Positions 17,353-26,127 of a stretch of DNA of 64,000 nucleotides are shown here, piece after piece (position 1 is the stretch's first letter; every line of letters starts with the position of its first letter). Both the position numbers and the translations under genes were made by a program. Below the pieces are notes generated by a model. It was not told the DNA's origin. It made no database searches and saw only the letters and a list, made by a program, of their open reading frames with translations. The DNA comes from Micromonospora_G sp044458865 (GTDB taxonomy: Bacteria > Actinomycetota > Actinomycetes > Mycobacteriales > Micromonosporaceae). The stretch lies in NCBI RefSeq assembly GCF_044458865.1, contig NZ_JBITIH010000026.1, positions 1-64,000 of the forward strand. The letters are read 5' to 3'.

Positions 17353-17381
17353 TTGTCCACAGCCTCGTGTCTGTATCCACA
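17353..17381 (+). other. Pair of DnaA-box-like sequences
   Basis: TTGTCCACA (17353-17361, the actinobacterial DnaA consensus) and GTATCCACA (17373-17381, one mismatch) lie 20 bp apart in the same orientation between two genes. Confidence 0.45.
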
Positions 17382-17433
17382 GCACCGGCGTCGCGGGTCG
17401 CCGACGTGTCGTTGTCCGAGGAACCTCGTCGTC

Positions 17434-18357
17434 ATGGACCATCGTCTTCGGGCGCTACTGGTGGTGGGTGGAGGCATGGTCACCCGCGTGGGAAGTGAAC
17501 GGGTCGCGCCGAGGTGGGCGATCGACAACGCCTGTCGGTCCGGCAGTCTGCGGCGGATCCTGCCGGGGGTTTACCTGGACGCGGGCCGCGCGGACGAGGT
17601 CGCGCTCCGGCACCGGGCGGCGCTCGCCTACATCGGAGGGCGAGGGGCGTTCAGCCACACCACCGCGCTCGCGCTCTGGGGTCGTTGTCGTCCGGCACCG
17701 GATGCTCCGATGCACATGACCGTGCCCGCTTCGGTACGGCTGCGGGCGTCCTCGGCCCTGGTGTTGCACCGGGTGGACGGCTTCGAGCCGGCACCGCCGC
17801 ACGTGCTGCGTCGGCAGGGCAGGCCCGTCACCCGGTTGGAACGCTCGATCGTCGATTGCTGGCCGCTGTTACCGGCCGACGAGCGGCGAGCGGTGGTCAT
17901 CGAGGCCGTCAACGGTCGGGTGACCACCGTGGCGAGACTGGGAGAGGCCCTGCTGGCCGCCCCGAGGTTGGTGGATCGCGCTGAACTCCGGGCGCTGCTG
18001 GAGCGGTTGGCGATCGGCTGCCGCAGCCCACTGGAGATCTGGGGCCACGAGCGTGTCTTCAGCGGCCCGGGCATGCCGGCCTTCCGACGTCAGAAGCGGT
18101 TGCGGGTCGGTGGACGGGTTTTCGACCTGGACGTGTACGCCGAACGTGAGCGGGTGGACTTCGAGCTGGATGGCGCCGCCTGGCACGGTGACCGGCGGCA
18201 ACGGGAGATCGATCTGCGCCGGGACGCGTTGCTGGCCACGCTCGGTGTGCTGGTGGTCCGGTTCAGTCACCGCCGGTTGGTCCACGAACCCGCCGAGGTA
18301 CGCCGCGAGGTCCTCGCCATCCTGGCTGCCCGTCGACTGGACCGCGGCGGAGCTTGA
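17434..18357 (+). CDS. AbiEi-like winged-helix / DUF559 endonuclease-like protein
   Basis: A 307-aa protein. The N-terminal half (WAIDNACRSGSLRRILPGVYL, then GAFSHTTALALWG) matches the AbiEi-antitoxin-like fold widespread as orphan proteins in actinomycetes. The C-terminal about 100 residues (RVFDLDVYAERERVDFELDGAAWHG and LGVLVVRFSHRRLVHEP) match DUF559/Vsr-like nuclease folds with a DxxE-type acidic pattern. No AbiEii toxin partner lies next to it, so a classical type IV toxin-antitoxin pair is not present here. ATG 17434 was used. Function is unknown; a DNA-related defensive or regulatory role is speculation. Confidence 0.8.
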   Translation: MDHRLRALLVVGGGMVTRVGSERVAPRWAIDNACRSGSLRRILPGVYLDAGRADEVALRHRAALAYIGGRGAFSHTTALALWGRCRPAPDAPMHMTVPASVRLRASSALVLHRVDGFEPAPPHVLRRQGRPVTRLERSIVDCWPLLPADERRAVVIEAVNGRVTTVARLGEALLAAPRLVDRAELRALLERLAIGCRSPLEIWGHERVFSGPGMPAFRRQKRLRVGGRVFDLDVYAERERVDFELDGAAWHGDRRQREIDLRRDALLATLGVLVVRFSHRRLVHEPAEVRREVLAILAARRLDRGGA

Positions 18358-18451
18358 TCCATGCGGCGCTAGCTGTGTTCAGGGGCCTCGGGAGAACAGC
18401 CAGCGACGCAATGATCATGGGAGGTGTGCCGACCCTCCGAAGGGGGTGGCG

Positions 18452-19009
18452 TCAGGTGAGGCGGCGGGTGATCCGGGCCGGGTTGCCGAGGGCGACGACG
18501 TTGGCGGGAAGGTCACGGGGGACGACCGAGCCCGCACCCACCACCGTGTTCTCGCCGATCGTGACGCCGGCGAGGACGATGGCGCCGGCGCCGAGCCAGA
18601 CGTTGTCGCCGATGGTGATCGGCTTGGCCGCTTCCCACTTGGCCCGGCGTGGCTCCGGCTCGATCGGGTGGGTCGGCGTCAGCAGTTGCACGTTCGGGCC
18701 GATCTGCACGTCCGCGCCGATCATGATCGGTGCCACGTCGAGCAACACCGCGCCATAGTTGACGAAGGTGCCGTCGCCGATGCTGATGTGGTAGCCGAAA
18801 TCGCAGTAGAACGGCGGCCGGATGCCCACTCCTTCGCCGACCGCGCCAAGCAGTTGGGTGAGCAGGTGCCGCCGCCGCTCCGGTTCATCGACGGTGGTCG
18901 CGTTGAACTGTTCCATCAGTCGCGCCCCGCGTTGTGCGTCGGCGACGATTTCCGGGTCGTCGGCGAGGTAGAGCTCCCCCGCGAGCATCCGTGCCTTGTG
19001 CGAGGCCAC
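18452..19009 (-). CDS. Sugar O-acetyltransferase (maltose/galactoside acetyltransferase type)
   Basis: A 185-aa left-handed beta-helix acetyltransferase. The N-terminal MLAGELYLADDPEI is the Mac domain signature. The hexapeptide repeats run from IRPPFYCDFGYHISIGDGTF through APIMIGADVQIGPNV to VWLGAGAIVLAGVTIGENTV, and the catalytic histidine is in TPTHPI. It transfers acetyl from acetyl-CoA to a sugar hydroxyl. The GTG start (19009 on the minus strand) is supported by GAGGAG at 19015-19020; a frame extending to 19045 lacks such a site. It is divergent from the subtilase gene. Confidence 0.93.
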   Translation of the reverse strand: MASHKARMLAGELYLADDPEIVADAQRGARLMEQFNATTVDEPERRRHLLTQLLGAVGEGVGIRPPFYCDFGYHISIGDGTFVNYGAVLLDVAPIMIGADVQIGPNVQLLTPTHPIEPEPRRAKWEAAKPITIGDNVWLGAGAIVLAGVTIGENTVVGAGSVVPRDLPANVVALGNPARITRRLT

Positions 19010-19157
19010 AGCCTCTCCTCTGCCGGTGCCGTGGATGATCCACATAGGCTGATCTCGATGGATGGGATGATCGTTTGGTGAATGTGGGTAGAGCGTTCGG
19101 AAATGATCACAAGCGATTGAATGGTCTAATTCTAGATAGTGTCAGGGGTATCAGATA

Positions 19158-19170
19158 CATACTCGGTATG
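19158..19170. promoter_or_regulatory. CATAC-N3-GTATG palindrome, copy 1
   Basis: Inverted repeat CATACTCGGTATG in the AT-richer intergenic region between the O-acetyltransferase and the subtilase. The same arms with a different spacer occur at 25123-25135. A possible operator, not assigned to a regulator. Confidence 0.35.
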
Positions 19171-19232
19171 CAATGCTGACCGGTGTCCATGCAGGACCTG
19201 ACATCCACGAGATGTCGACCGGGGAGGTTTCG

Positions 19233-22200
19233 TTGCAGGTATCGAGGAGATTGACCGCAGTCGCACTGGGGGTCGGGTTGGTGCTCGGCACCGGCTCGGC
19301 CGGCTTGGCCAGTCCCGTACCGGCGGCCACGTCGCCGACCGCAGAACCGACCACTCGGGCGCAGGCCCGACCCGTCACCGTCACCCTGCTCACCGGCGAC
19401 CGGATCACGCTCGCCTCGGCCGACGCCCTGACCGGCTCGGTGCAGCCGGCCAAGGGACGGGAAAAGATCCAGTTCATCGTCCAGCGCGACGCCGACCACC
19501 TGTACGTGATCCCGCGCGACGCCGCACGGCTGGTCGGTTCCGGGCAGCTCGACCGCCGCCTCTTCGACGTCACCGGGCTGGTCCAGGCCGGTTACCACGA
19601 CGCGGCGCGGGACAACCTGCCACTGATCGTCACCTACCGCGACGGAGCCGTGGCCTCCGCCACCGGAACCCTGCGCGGCACCGGTGCCCGGGTCACCCGG
19701 GATCTCCCGGCGATCGGTGGCGCCGCGGTCACCGCCGCCAAGGACCAGGCCACGGACTTCTGGGCCGGGGTCACCACCGGTCAGGGCAGCGCCCGCACCG
19801 CCACCGCCGCCGGGATCGAGAAGATCTGGCTGGACGGCAAACGGCAGCTGACCCTCGACCACAGCGTGCCGCAGATCGGTGCGCCCGCCGCCCACCAGGC
19901 CGGGTTCACCGGCAGCGGGGTCACCGTCGCCGTGCTCGACTCGGGTGTCGACGTCGAACACCCGGACCTGGTCGGCAGGGTCGCCGAGGCGCGGAACTTC
20001 AGCGAGGAGACCGATCCCCGCGACCTGGTCGGGCACGGTACCCACGTCGCCTCGATCATCGCCGGCAGCGGCGCCGCCTCCGCCGGGAAGTACCGGGGCG
20101 TGGCGCCGGACGCCACCCTGGTCTCCGGCAAGGTCTGCGAGATCTACGGCTGCACCGAGTCGGCGATCCTCGCCGGTCTCCAGTGGGCGGCCGTGGAGAA
20201 GCAGGCGGACGTGGTCAACATCAGCCTCGGCGGATACGACGGGCCGGAGATCGACCCGATCGAGGAAGCGGTCAACACCCTCACCGCGCAGACCGGCACG
20301 CTCTTCGTGATCGCCGCCGGCAACGACGGTTCGGACGCCTCGGTCGGCTCGCCGGGCAGCGCGGACGCCGCCCTCACCGTGGGTGCGGTCGACCGCGACG
20401 ACAAACTGGCGGGCTTCTCCAGCCGGGGACCCCGAGTCGGGGACAGCGCGGTGAAGCCCGACATCACCGCACCCGGTGTGGAGATCGTCGCGGCCAAGGG
20501 CGCCGGAACCCTGCTCGGTACGCCGGTCGGCGAGCACTACGTCACCGCTTCCGGCACCTCGATGGCGACCCCGCACGTGGTCGGTGCCGTGGCGCTGCTC
20601 GGACAGCAGCACCCGGACTGGAGCGCGGCACAGTTCAAGTCAACCCTGACGGCCTCGGCCAAGCCCGATCCGACGCTCACCGCGTACCAGCAGGGAGCCG
20701 GCCGGGTCGACGTGGCCCGCGCCATCACCCAACCGGTGACCACCGACCCGGCCAGTCTCTCCTTCGGGCGGGCCGTCTGGCCGCACGCGGACGACGCGCC
20801 GGTCAGCCGGACCGTCACCTACCACAACTCCGGCAGCGCCGCCCGCACCCTCGACCTGGCGCTCCAGGTGATCGGCCCGGAAGGGGCGTCCCTGCCGTCC
20901 GGCCTGTTCAGCGTCAGCGCCAACCAGGTGACCGTACCCGCCGGTGGCGAGGCGACGGTCACGGTGACCGCGGACACCAGCGTCGCCGGCCCGGACGGTT
21001 ACTGGTCCGGCCGCCTGACCGCCACCGCCGGGTCGACCGTGGTCACCACCCCGATCGGCGTCGACAAGGAGGTCGAGAGCTACGACCTCACCTTCACGTA
21101 CATCGACCAGACCGGTGCCCCGACCGCCGAGTACGGCAGCTCACTGATCGGACTGGACCGGTTCTCCTACACCAGCGTGTACGACGACGACGGCACCGCC
21201 ACCGTCCGGGTGCCGAAGGGCCGCTACGGGTTGGACGCGGTGCTGTTCTACCTGCGCGGCGAGGAGCAGGTGGACGCCACGATGCTGGCGCAGCCGGAAC
21301 TGGTCGTCGACCGGAACCTGAGCGTCACTCTCGACGCGCGCCAGGGCCGACCGGTACGGGTGACCGTGCCCGATCCGTCGGCCGCACCGGCCCTGGTCGA
21401 CATCTCCGCCAACTGGACCGTCCTGGACGGCGGCTTCGGCTCCAGCCTGCTCGCCTTCTCCTTCGACGGCCTTCGTACCGCACATGTCGGGACGGGCAGC
21501 TCCTCGGCCTTCCGAGGCGGTATCGGCAGCCAGTGGGCGGATCCGGGCGTCGACGGACAGTTCGCGCAGAGCCGCTACCTCTACGGGCTCAGCGACGTGA
21601 TTCCCGGCCGGTTCCCGACCGGCTACGCCCGGCACTTCCGGGACCGGGATCTTGCCACGGTGAAGAACGACTTCCGGGGTGCCGCGCCTGGCCAGACCGT
21701 CTACCGGTTCGCGTTCGCGGACTACCCGGAGCCGACCGGCGGCTGGGCGGTCGGGCTGCCGGTCGCCGTACCGGGGCAGCGGGTCGAGTACTACAACACC
21801 GACGACGGTGTGCGGTGGGACCAGGCGCTGGAGTTCAGCCTGCCGGACGCCGACGGATTCCCGGCCACCCAGACGGTGTTGCAGTTGCCGGTCGCGGCGC
21901 GGTACCAGGCCGGACGCCACTACCAGAACGTGTGGAACGGCGCTCCGTACGGTCCGTCCTTCCCTGAGCCGCGCTGGCCGGACCAGGGCCTCTTCCGTCA
22001 GGGCAACACGATCGGGGTCGACCTTCCGATCTTCAGTGACGCGGCGGGGAACCCCGGTGGTTCGCTCACCGAGACGGCGCGGACCGCGCTCTACCGCAAC
22101 GGCACGCTGGTCGACGAGGTCGCGGACCCGGGTTGGGGGAAGTTCGACGTGCCAGCCGGCAAGGCCGACTACCGGTTGACGGTTTCGGCCACCCGGAACG

Positions 22201-22598
22201 TCGCGGAGTTGGCCACCGCGACCGAGGTGGCGTGGACGTTCCGCTCCGGCGAGGTGCCCGCCGACGAGATCGCCAAGCTGCCCGCGATGGCGATCCGGTA
22301 CGCACCGAAGCTCGACGCCGGCAACGCCGCCCCGGACGGTCGGGAGTTCGACATCCCGATCACCGTCGCGCGGCAGCCCGACGCCCCGTCGGCACAGGTG
22401 CGGCAGTTGACCGTGGAGGTCTCCTACGACGACGGGCGGACCTGGCGCAACGCGTCCGTGAAGGCCGGCAAGTCCGGTTGGACGGCGAGCGTACGGCACC
22501 CGAACGGGGCCGCGTACGTGTCGCTGCGCGCGAAGGCGACCGATGCGGCCGGTAACACCGTCACGCAGAAGGTGATCCGTGCCTACAAGCTGAAGTAA
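19233..22598 (+). CDS. Secreted S8 family serine peptidase (subtilase)
   Basis: A 1121-aa secreted subtilisin-like protease. The signal peptide (SRRLTAVALGVGLVLGTGSAG) is followed by a propeptide. The S8 catalytic domain has Asp in VAVLDSGVD (about 234), His in GHGTHVAS (about 268), the oxyanion Asn region IAAGNDGSD, and Ser in SGTSMATP (about 441). The C-terminal about 650 residues are beta-rich, with Ig-like segments that may anchor or present substrate. TTG 19233 is preferred because GGGGAGG lies at 19221-19227; an in-frame ATG at 19212 is an alternative. It ends 3 bases before a 17-bp terminator stem. Confidence 0.93.
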   Translation: MQVSRRLTAVALGVGLVLGTGSAGLASPVPAATSPTAEPTTRAQARPVTVTLLTGDRITLASADALTGSVQPAKGREKIQFIVQRDADHLYVIPRDAARLVGSGQLDRRLFDVTGLVQAGYHDAARDNLPLIVTYRDGAVASATGTLRGTGARVTRDLPAIGGAAVTAAKDQATDFWAGVTTGQGSARTATAAGIEKIWLDGKRQLTLDHSVPQIGAPAAHQAGFTGSGVTVAVLDSGVDVEHPDLVGRVAEARNFSEETDPRDLVGHGTHVASIIAGSGAASAGKYRGVAPDATLVSGKVCEIYGCTESAILAGLQWAAVEKQADVVNISLGGYDGPEIDPIEEAVNTLTAQTGTLFVIAAGNDGSDASVGSPGSADAALTVGAVDRDDKLAGFSSRGPRVGDSAVKPDITAPGVEIVAAKGAGTLLGTPVGEHYVTASGTSMATPHVVGAVALLGQQHPDWSAAQFKSTLTASAKPDPTLTAYQQGAGRVDVARAITQPVTTDPASLSFGRAVWPHADDAPVSRTVTYHNSGSAARTLDLALQVIGPEGASLPSGLFSVSANQVTVPAGGEATVTVTADTSVAGPDGYWSGRLTATAGSTVVTTPIGVDKEVESYDLTFTYIDQTGAPTAEYGSSLIGLDRFSYTSVYDDDGTATVRVPKGRYGLDAVLFYLRGEEQVDATMLAQPELVVDRNLSVTLDARQGRPVRVTVPDPSAAPALVDISANWTVLDGGFGSSLLAFSFDGLRTAHVGTGSSSAFRGGIGSQWADPGVDGQFAQSRYLYGLSDVIPGRFPTGYARHFRDRDLATVKNDFRGAAPGQTVYRFAFADYPEPTGGWAVGLPVAVPGQRVEYYNTDDGVRWDQALEFSLPDADGFPATQTVLQLPVAARYQAGRHYQNVWNGAPYGPSFPEPRWPDQGLFRQGNTIGVDLPIFSDAAGNPGGSLTETARTALYRNGTLVDEVADPGWGKFDVPAGKADYRLTVSATRNVAELATATEVAWTFRSGEVPADEIAKLPAMAIRYAPKLDAGNAAPDGREFDIPITVARQPDAPSAQVRQLTVEVSYDDGRTWRNASVKAGKSGWTASVRHPNGAAYVSLRAKATDAAGNTVTQKVIRAYKLK

Positions 22599-22601
22599 CC
22601 G

Positions 22602-22641
22602 GGAGGCGGGTGCCGGCCGATGGTGGCCGGCACCCGCCTCC
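22602..22641. terminator. Bidirectional terminator between subtilase and dapD
   Basis: Seventeen-bp perfect stem (GGAGGCGGGTGCCGGCC and complement) around a six-base loop, lying between convergent genes whose stops are within 25 bases on either side. Confidence 0.85.
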
Positions 22642-22661
22642 GCCGTTGTTCGGGTGCCGGG

Positions 22662-23621
22662 TCAGTCGTTGGCGTGCAGGGCGGCGTTGAGTTCGATGCC
22701 GTGACCGGTGCGGGGACGGGCCTCCAGAGCCCCGGTCAGCGAGTTGCGCCAGAAGAGCAGCCCGGCCACGCCGGAAAGCTCGCGGGCCTTGACCACCTTC
22801 CCGTCCGGCAGGCTGATCTTCGAGCCGGCGGTGATGTAGCAACCCGCTTCGACCACGCAGTCGTCGCCGAGCGAGATGCCGATTCCGGCGTTCGCGCCGA
22901 GCAGGCTGCGCTCGCCGATGCGTACCTTCTCGGTGCCGCCGCCGGAGAGGGTGCCCATGATCGAGGCGCCCGCGCCGACGTCCGAGCCGTCGCCGACCAC
23001 GACCCCGGCGACGATCCGCCCCTCCACCATCGAGGTTCCGAGCGTGCCGGCGTTGAAGTTGCAGAAGCCCTCGTGCATGACGGTGGTGCCGGAGGCCAGG
23101 TGGGCGCCGAGCCGGACCCGGTCGGCGTCGGCGATCCGGACGCCGGAGGGCACCACGTAGTCGGTCATCCGGGGGAACTTGTCCACCCCGTACACGGCGA
23201 GGTGACGCCCGGCGGCGCGCTCGATGACGCGCAACTCGTCGACCCGGTCCGGCGGGCACGGCCCGGCAGAGGTCCAGGCCACGTTCGCCAACTGCCCGAA
23301 GATGCCGTCGAGGTTCAGCTCGTTCGGGCGGACCAGGCGGTGGGAGAGCAGGTGCAACCGCAGGTACGCGTCGGAGGCGTCCTTGATCGGGTCGGCCAGC
23401 GAGCCGATCTCGGTGATCACCACCACGGTACGGAGTCCCGGCAGGGCCCGTTCGCCGACCGCCCCCGGCGGCAGGTCGAGTACGTCCGCCTGCTCCTCGC
23501 CGGGCACCAGTGGCAGCTCGCCCAGGCCGAGTTTGCCGGTCGGGTACCAGGTGTCGAGCACCTGGCCCTCGGCGGTGATGGTGGCCAGGCCGATACCCCA
23601 GGCGGGCTGCGCGGTCGTCAC
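22662..23621 (-). CDS. dapD: 2,3,4,5-tetrahydropyridine-2,6-dicarboxylate N-succinyltransferase (DapD)
   Basis: A 319-aa succinyltransferase that transfers succinyl from succinyl-CoA to tetrahydrodipicolinate in the DAP/lysine pathway. The N-terminal region (WGIGLATITAEGQVLDTWYP) and the C-terminal left-handed beta-helix with hexapeptide repeats (VRLGAHLASGTTVMHEGF, GTLGTSMVEGRIVAGVVVGD) match the actinobacterial type (Rv1201c-like), which is longer than the E. coli enzyme. The GTG start lies at 23619-23621 on the minus strand. It is divergent from dapE across a 173-182 bp interval, an arrangement shared with mycobacteria, so the two are probably co-regulated. Confidence 0.95.
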   Translation of the reverse strand: MTTAQPAWGIGLATITAEGQVLDTWYPTGKLGLGELPLVPGEEQADVLDLPPGAVGERALPGLRTVVVITEIGSLADPIKDASDAYLRLHLLSHRLVRPNELNLDGIFGQLANVAWTSAGPCPPDRVDELRVIERAAGRHLAVYGVDKFPRMTDYVVPSGVRIADADRVRLGAHLASGTTVMHEGFCNFNAGTLGTSMVEGRIVAGVVVGDGSDVGAGASIMGTLSGGGTEKVRIGERSLLGANAGIGISLGDDCVVEAGCYITAGSKISLPDGKVVKARELSGVAGLLFWRNSLTGALEARPRTGHGIELNAALHAND

Positions 23622-23803
23622 TGAGTCATCCTTCGTGTCTGTGGGTCTCGGGCCGGCTTCGCCCAGACGGGGAGCTTCGGACCCTGGCCGATTGTCGCTC
23701 GCGGAGGGCAGGCCCGGTGTGAACTCGGGGCCGACAAGTCACGGACAGCACAGCTCGACAGCTCAGTCCGCGCCCGCACAATCTTGACGGTACCGTGCCG
23801 AGC

Positions 23804-24877
23804 ATGGAGAACCCGCTGACCCCCGAGGTGTTGGCCGATCCGGTCGCGTTGACCCGCGCCCTGGTCGACATCGAGTCCGTCTCGCTCAACGAGAAGGAGA
23901 TCGCGCACCACGTCGAGGAGGTGCTGCGGTCGGTTCCGTACCTGGATGTGCGGCGGCACCAGAACACCGTGATGGCCCGTACCGACCTGGGCCGTTCGCA
24001 GCGGGTGGTGTTGGCCGGGCACCTGGACACGGTGCCGTTGAACGACAACTTCCCGTCGACCCAGGACGGCGACCTGATCTACGGCTGCGGCACCTCGGAC
24101 ATGAAGTCCGGGGTGGCGTACGCCCTGCACCTGGCGACCACCCTGGCCGAGCCCCGGTACGACGTGACGTACCTGTTCTACGAGGCGGAGGAGATCGACA
24201 GCCGGTACAACGGGCTGAACCTGGTCGCCCAGGCGCACCCGGAGTGGCTGACCGCCGACTTCGCGGTGCTGCTCGAACCGACGTACGGCGTGGTCGAGGC
24301 GGGCTGCCAGGGGACGTTGCGGGCGATGGTGGTGACCACCGGCCGGCGGGCCCACGCGGCCCGGTCCTGGCGTGGGGTGAACGCGATCCACGCGGCGGGC
24401 GCGGCGCTGGACCGGTTGGCCGAGTACCAGGCCCGTACGGTCACCATCGACGGATGTGTCTACCGCGAGGGGCTGAACGCGGTGGGCATCCACGGTGGGG
24501 TGGCCGGCAACGTGGTGCCGGACCGGTGCGAGGTCGAGGTCAATTTCCGGTTCGCGCCGGACCGCTCGCCGGCTGAGGCCGAGGCACACGTACGCGAGGT
24601 CTTCGCCGGTCTGGAGGTCAACCTGGTCGACGTGGCCGCTGGTGCGCTGCCCGGCCTGACCGCGCCGCCGGCCCAGGAGTTCCTGGAAGCGGTCGGCGAG
24701 GCGCCGGTGGCGAAGCTCGGGTGGACCGACGTCTCCCGGTTCGCGGCGCTCGGCATTCCGGCGCTGAACTTCGGACCGGGCGACCCCAACCTGGCCCACG
24801 CCCCGGACGAGCATGTCGAGATCGGCAAGATCCGCGACGGTGCCGCCACCCTGCACCGCTGGCTCGCGCCGGCCTGA
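23804..24877 (+). CDS. dapE: Succinyl-diaminopimelate desuccinylase (DapE)
   Basis: A 357-aa M20 family binuclear zinc hydrolase that removes succinate from N-succinyl-LL-DAP. The metal and catalytic motifs are visible: GHLDTVP (first metal His and Asp), GCGTSDMKSG (bridging Asp), and YEAEEIDSR with the catalytic Glu. The NAVGIHGGVAGNVVPDRCEVEVNFR stretch is typical of DapE. ATG 23804 was chosen; GTG 23795, three codons upstream, is equally in frame. It completes the succinylase branch together with dapC (5.9 kb) and dapD. Confidence 0.94.
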   Translation: MENPLTPEVLADPVALTRALVDIESVSLNEKEIAHHVEEVLRSVPYLDVRRHQNTVMARTDLGRSQRVVLAGHLDTVPLNDNFPSTQDGDLIYGCGTSDMKSGVAYALHLATTLAEPRYDVTYLFYEAEEIDSRYNGLNLVAQAHPEWLTADFAVLLEPTYGVVEAGCQGTLRAMVVTTGRRAHAARSWRGVNAIHAAGAALDRLAEYQARTVTIDGCVYREGLNAVGIHGGVAGNVVPDRCEVEVNFRFAPDRSPAEAEAHVREVFAGLEVNLVDVAAGALPGLTAPPAQEFLEAVGEAPVAKLGWTDVSRFAALGIPALNFGPGDPNLAHAPDEHVEIGKIRDGAATLHRWLAPA

Positions 24878-24890
24878 GCCGGCTGGCTCA
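24875..24890. terminator. Short hairpin at end of dapE
   Basis: TGAGCC pairs with GGCTCA across GGCT, beginning at the dapE stop codon; a GTCACCGGTGAC palindrome follows at once. It lies between convergent genes. A weak terminator candidate. Confidence 0.35.
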
Positions 24891-24903
24891 GGTCACCGGT
24901 GAC

Positions 24904-25074
24904 TCAGTTGACCTCGCCGTGACCGCCGGGGCTCTCCGCCGCGACGGTCGAGTGGTCGAACGTGCGGTCGTCGGGCAGGTCCTGCTGACGGGCCAGCCGC
25001 CGTTCGGCCACCACGGCGCGGATTCGCTGGTGCATCTGTCGCCGGAGCCGGAGGATCTCGTTGTTGTTGATCAC
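24904..25074 (-). CDS. Small basic protein, 56 aa
   Basis: A short protein with an N-terminal amphipathic, arginine-rich helix (EILRLRRQMHQRIRAVVAERR) and a polar, disordered tail (DDRTFDHSTVAAESPGG). The GTG start at 25074 is preceded on the minus strand by a strong GGGGGGAGG with eight-base spacing, which makes it far more likely than the longer open frame reaching 25248. I do not recognise a family. The CATAC-N3-GTATG palindrome 50 bases upstream could be its operator. Confidence 0.6.
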   Translation of the reverse strand: MINNNEILRLRRQMHQRIRAVVAERRLARQQDLPDDRTFDHSTVAAESPGGHGEVN

Positions 25075-25122
25075 GGTTGCGCCTCCCCCCAAAGGTGTCC
25101 GGCGGCGCTGCCGGACTCGGTG

Positions 25123-25135
25123 CATACCTGGTATG
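25123..25135. promoter_or_regulatory. CATAC-N3-GTATG palindrome, copy 2
   Basis: CATACCTGGTATG lies upstream of the 56-aa gene, in an AT-richer stretch followed by TGTGAATAGTAAG. Same arms as at 19158-19170. Confidence 0.4.
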
Positions 25136-25274
25136 TGAATAGTAAGACGCATTGGAGGCGTATTCGGTTGCGCTGCTCGCCACACTTTCCTGCCGGAAGC
25201 CCTGATCGTCGTGGTTTTCCCGGCGACGGGGTGAGTGGCGTACGGCACCGTGCCCTCCCACTACCGTGGAGCGC

Positions 25275-26123
25275 ATGAGCCACAGCAAGGGACGAAGCGG
25301 CAGGGCCCGTGGGCCGGAACGGAACGCCGGTGGGGTCACCCTTCGTCGGGACGCCATTCCGGGGAGTACGGCCGACCAGCGCCTACTCGACTCACGTACC
25401 CGGGGCGACTGGAAGACCAAGGACGCCTGGCGCGCCCTGCGGATCCTCTCCGAGTTCGTCGAGGGCTTCGACACCCTGGCTGACCTGCCGCCGGCGGTGA
25501 GCGTCTTCGGCTCCGCCCGCAGCCTGCCGGACAGCGACGAGTGCAAACTGGCCGAGGAGTTGGGTGCCGCCCTCGCCCGAGCCGGTTACACGGTGATCAC
25601 CGGCGGTGGGCCGGGCGTGATGGAGGCGGCCAACCGGGGCGCCACCGAAGCCGGCGGACTCTCCGTCGGACTCGGCATCGAGCTTCCGTTCGAGCAGGGC
25701 ATCAACGACTGGGTCGACATGGCGATCGACTTCCGCTACTTCTTCGCCCGCAAGACCATGTTCGTCAAGTACGCGCAGGCGTTCGTCGTACTGCCCGGTG
25801 GGTTCGGCACCATGGACGAACTCTTCGAGGCGCTCACCCTGGTCCAGACCGGCAAGGTCACCCGGTTCCCGGTGGTGCTGATGGGCGAGGCGTACTGGAG
25901 CGGGCTGCTCGCCTGGCTGCGTGACACCCTCGCCACCAGCGGCAAGATCGGTGCCGCCGACCTCGAATTGATACTGGTCACCGATGATGTCGCCACCGCG
26001 GTCGGGCATATCATCGATGCGGACGCGGCACTCGCCGCGGAGCAGGAAGCGCTTCAGGAGTCGGCCATCGCCCAGGCGGGCGCCGACCAGCAGGCCGCTT
26101 CCACCACCCGTCGGGAGGACTGA
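25275..26123 (+). CDS. LOG family protein (TIGR00730 Rossmann fold), first copy
   Basis: A 282-aa LOG-type protein. The Rossmann fold shows SVFGSARSLPDSDEC, the nucleotide-binding GGGPGVMEAANRGA and the family signature PGGFGTMDE. Characterised members are cytokinin riboside 5'-monophosphate phosphoribohydrolases, which release free adenine-type bases from nucleoside monophosphates. This copy has an extra N-terminal about 60 residues (basic, RTRGDWKTKDAWRALRIL) and a C-terminal Ala/Gln-rich tail, as in the Rv1205 homolog that lies near dapE in mycobacteria. ATG 25275 was chosen over GTG 25266. The second LOG gene starts four bases after its stop. Confidence 0.9.
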   Translation: MSHSKGRSGRARGPERNAGGVTLRRDAIPGSTADQRLLDSRTRGDWKTKDAWRALRILSEFVEGFDTLADLPPAVSVFGSARSLPDSDECKLAEELGAALARAGYTVITGGGPGVMEAANRGATEAGGLSVGLGIELPFEQGINDWVDMAIDFRYFFARKTMFVKYAQAFVVLPGGFGTMDELFEALTLVQTGKVTRFPVVLMGEAYWSGLLAWLRDTLATSGKIGAADLELILVTDDVATAVGHIIDADAALAAEQEALQESAIAQAGADQQAASTTRRED

Positions 26124-26127
26124 GTCG

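Noticed and set aside
17434..18357. AbiE type IV toxin-antitoxin system
   Set aside because: Only the AbiEi-like part is present and no AbiEii nucleotidyltransferase toxin is adjacent.
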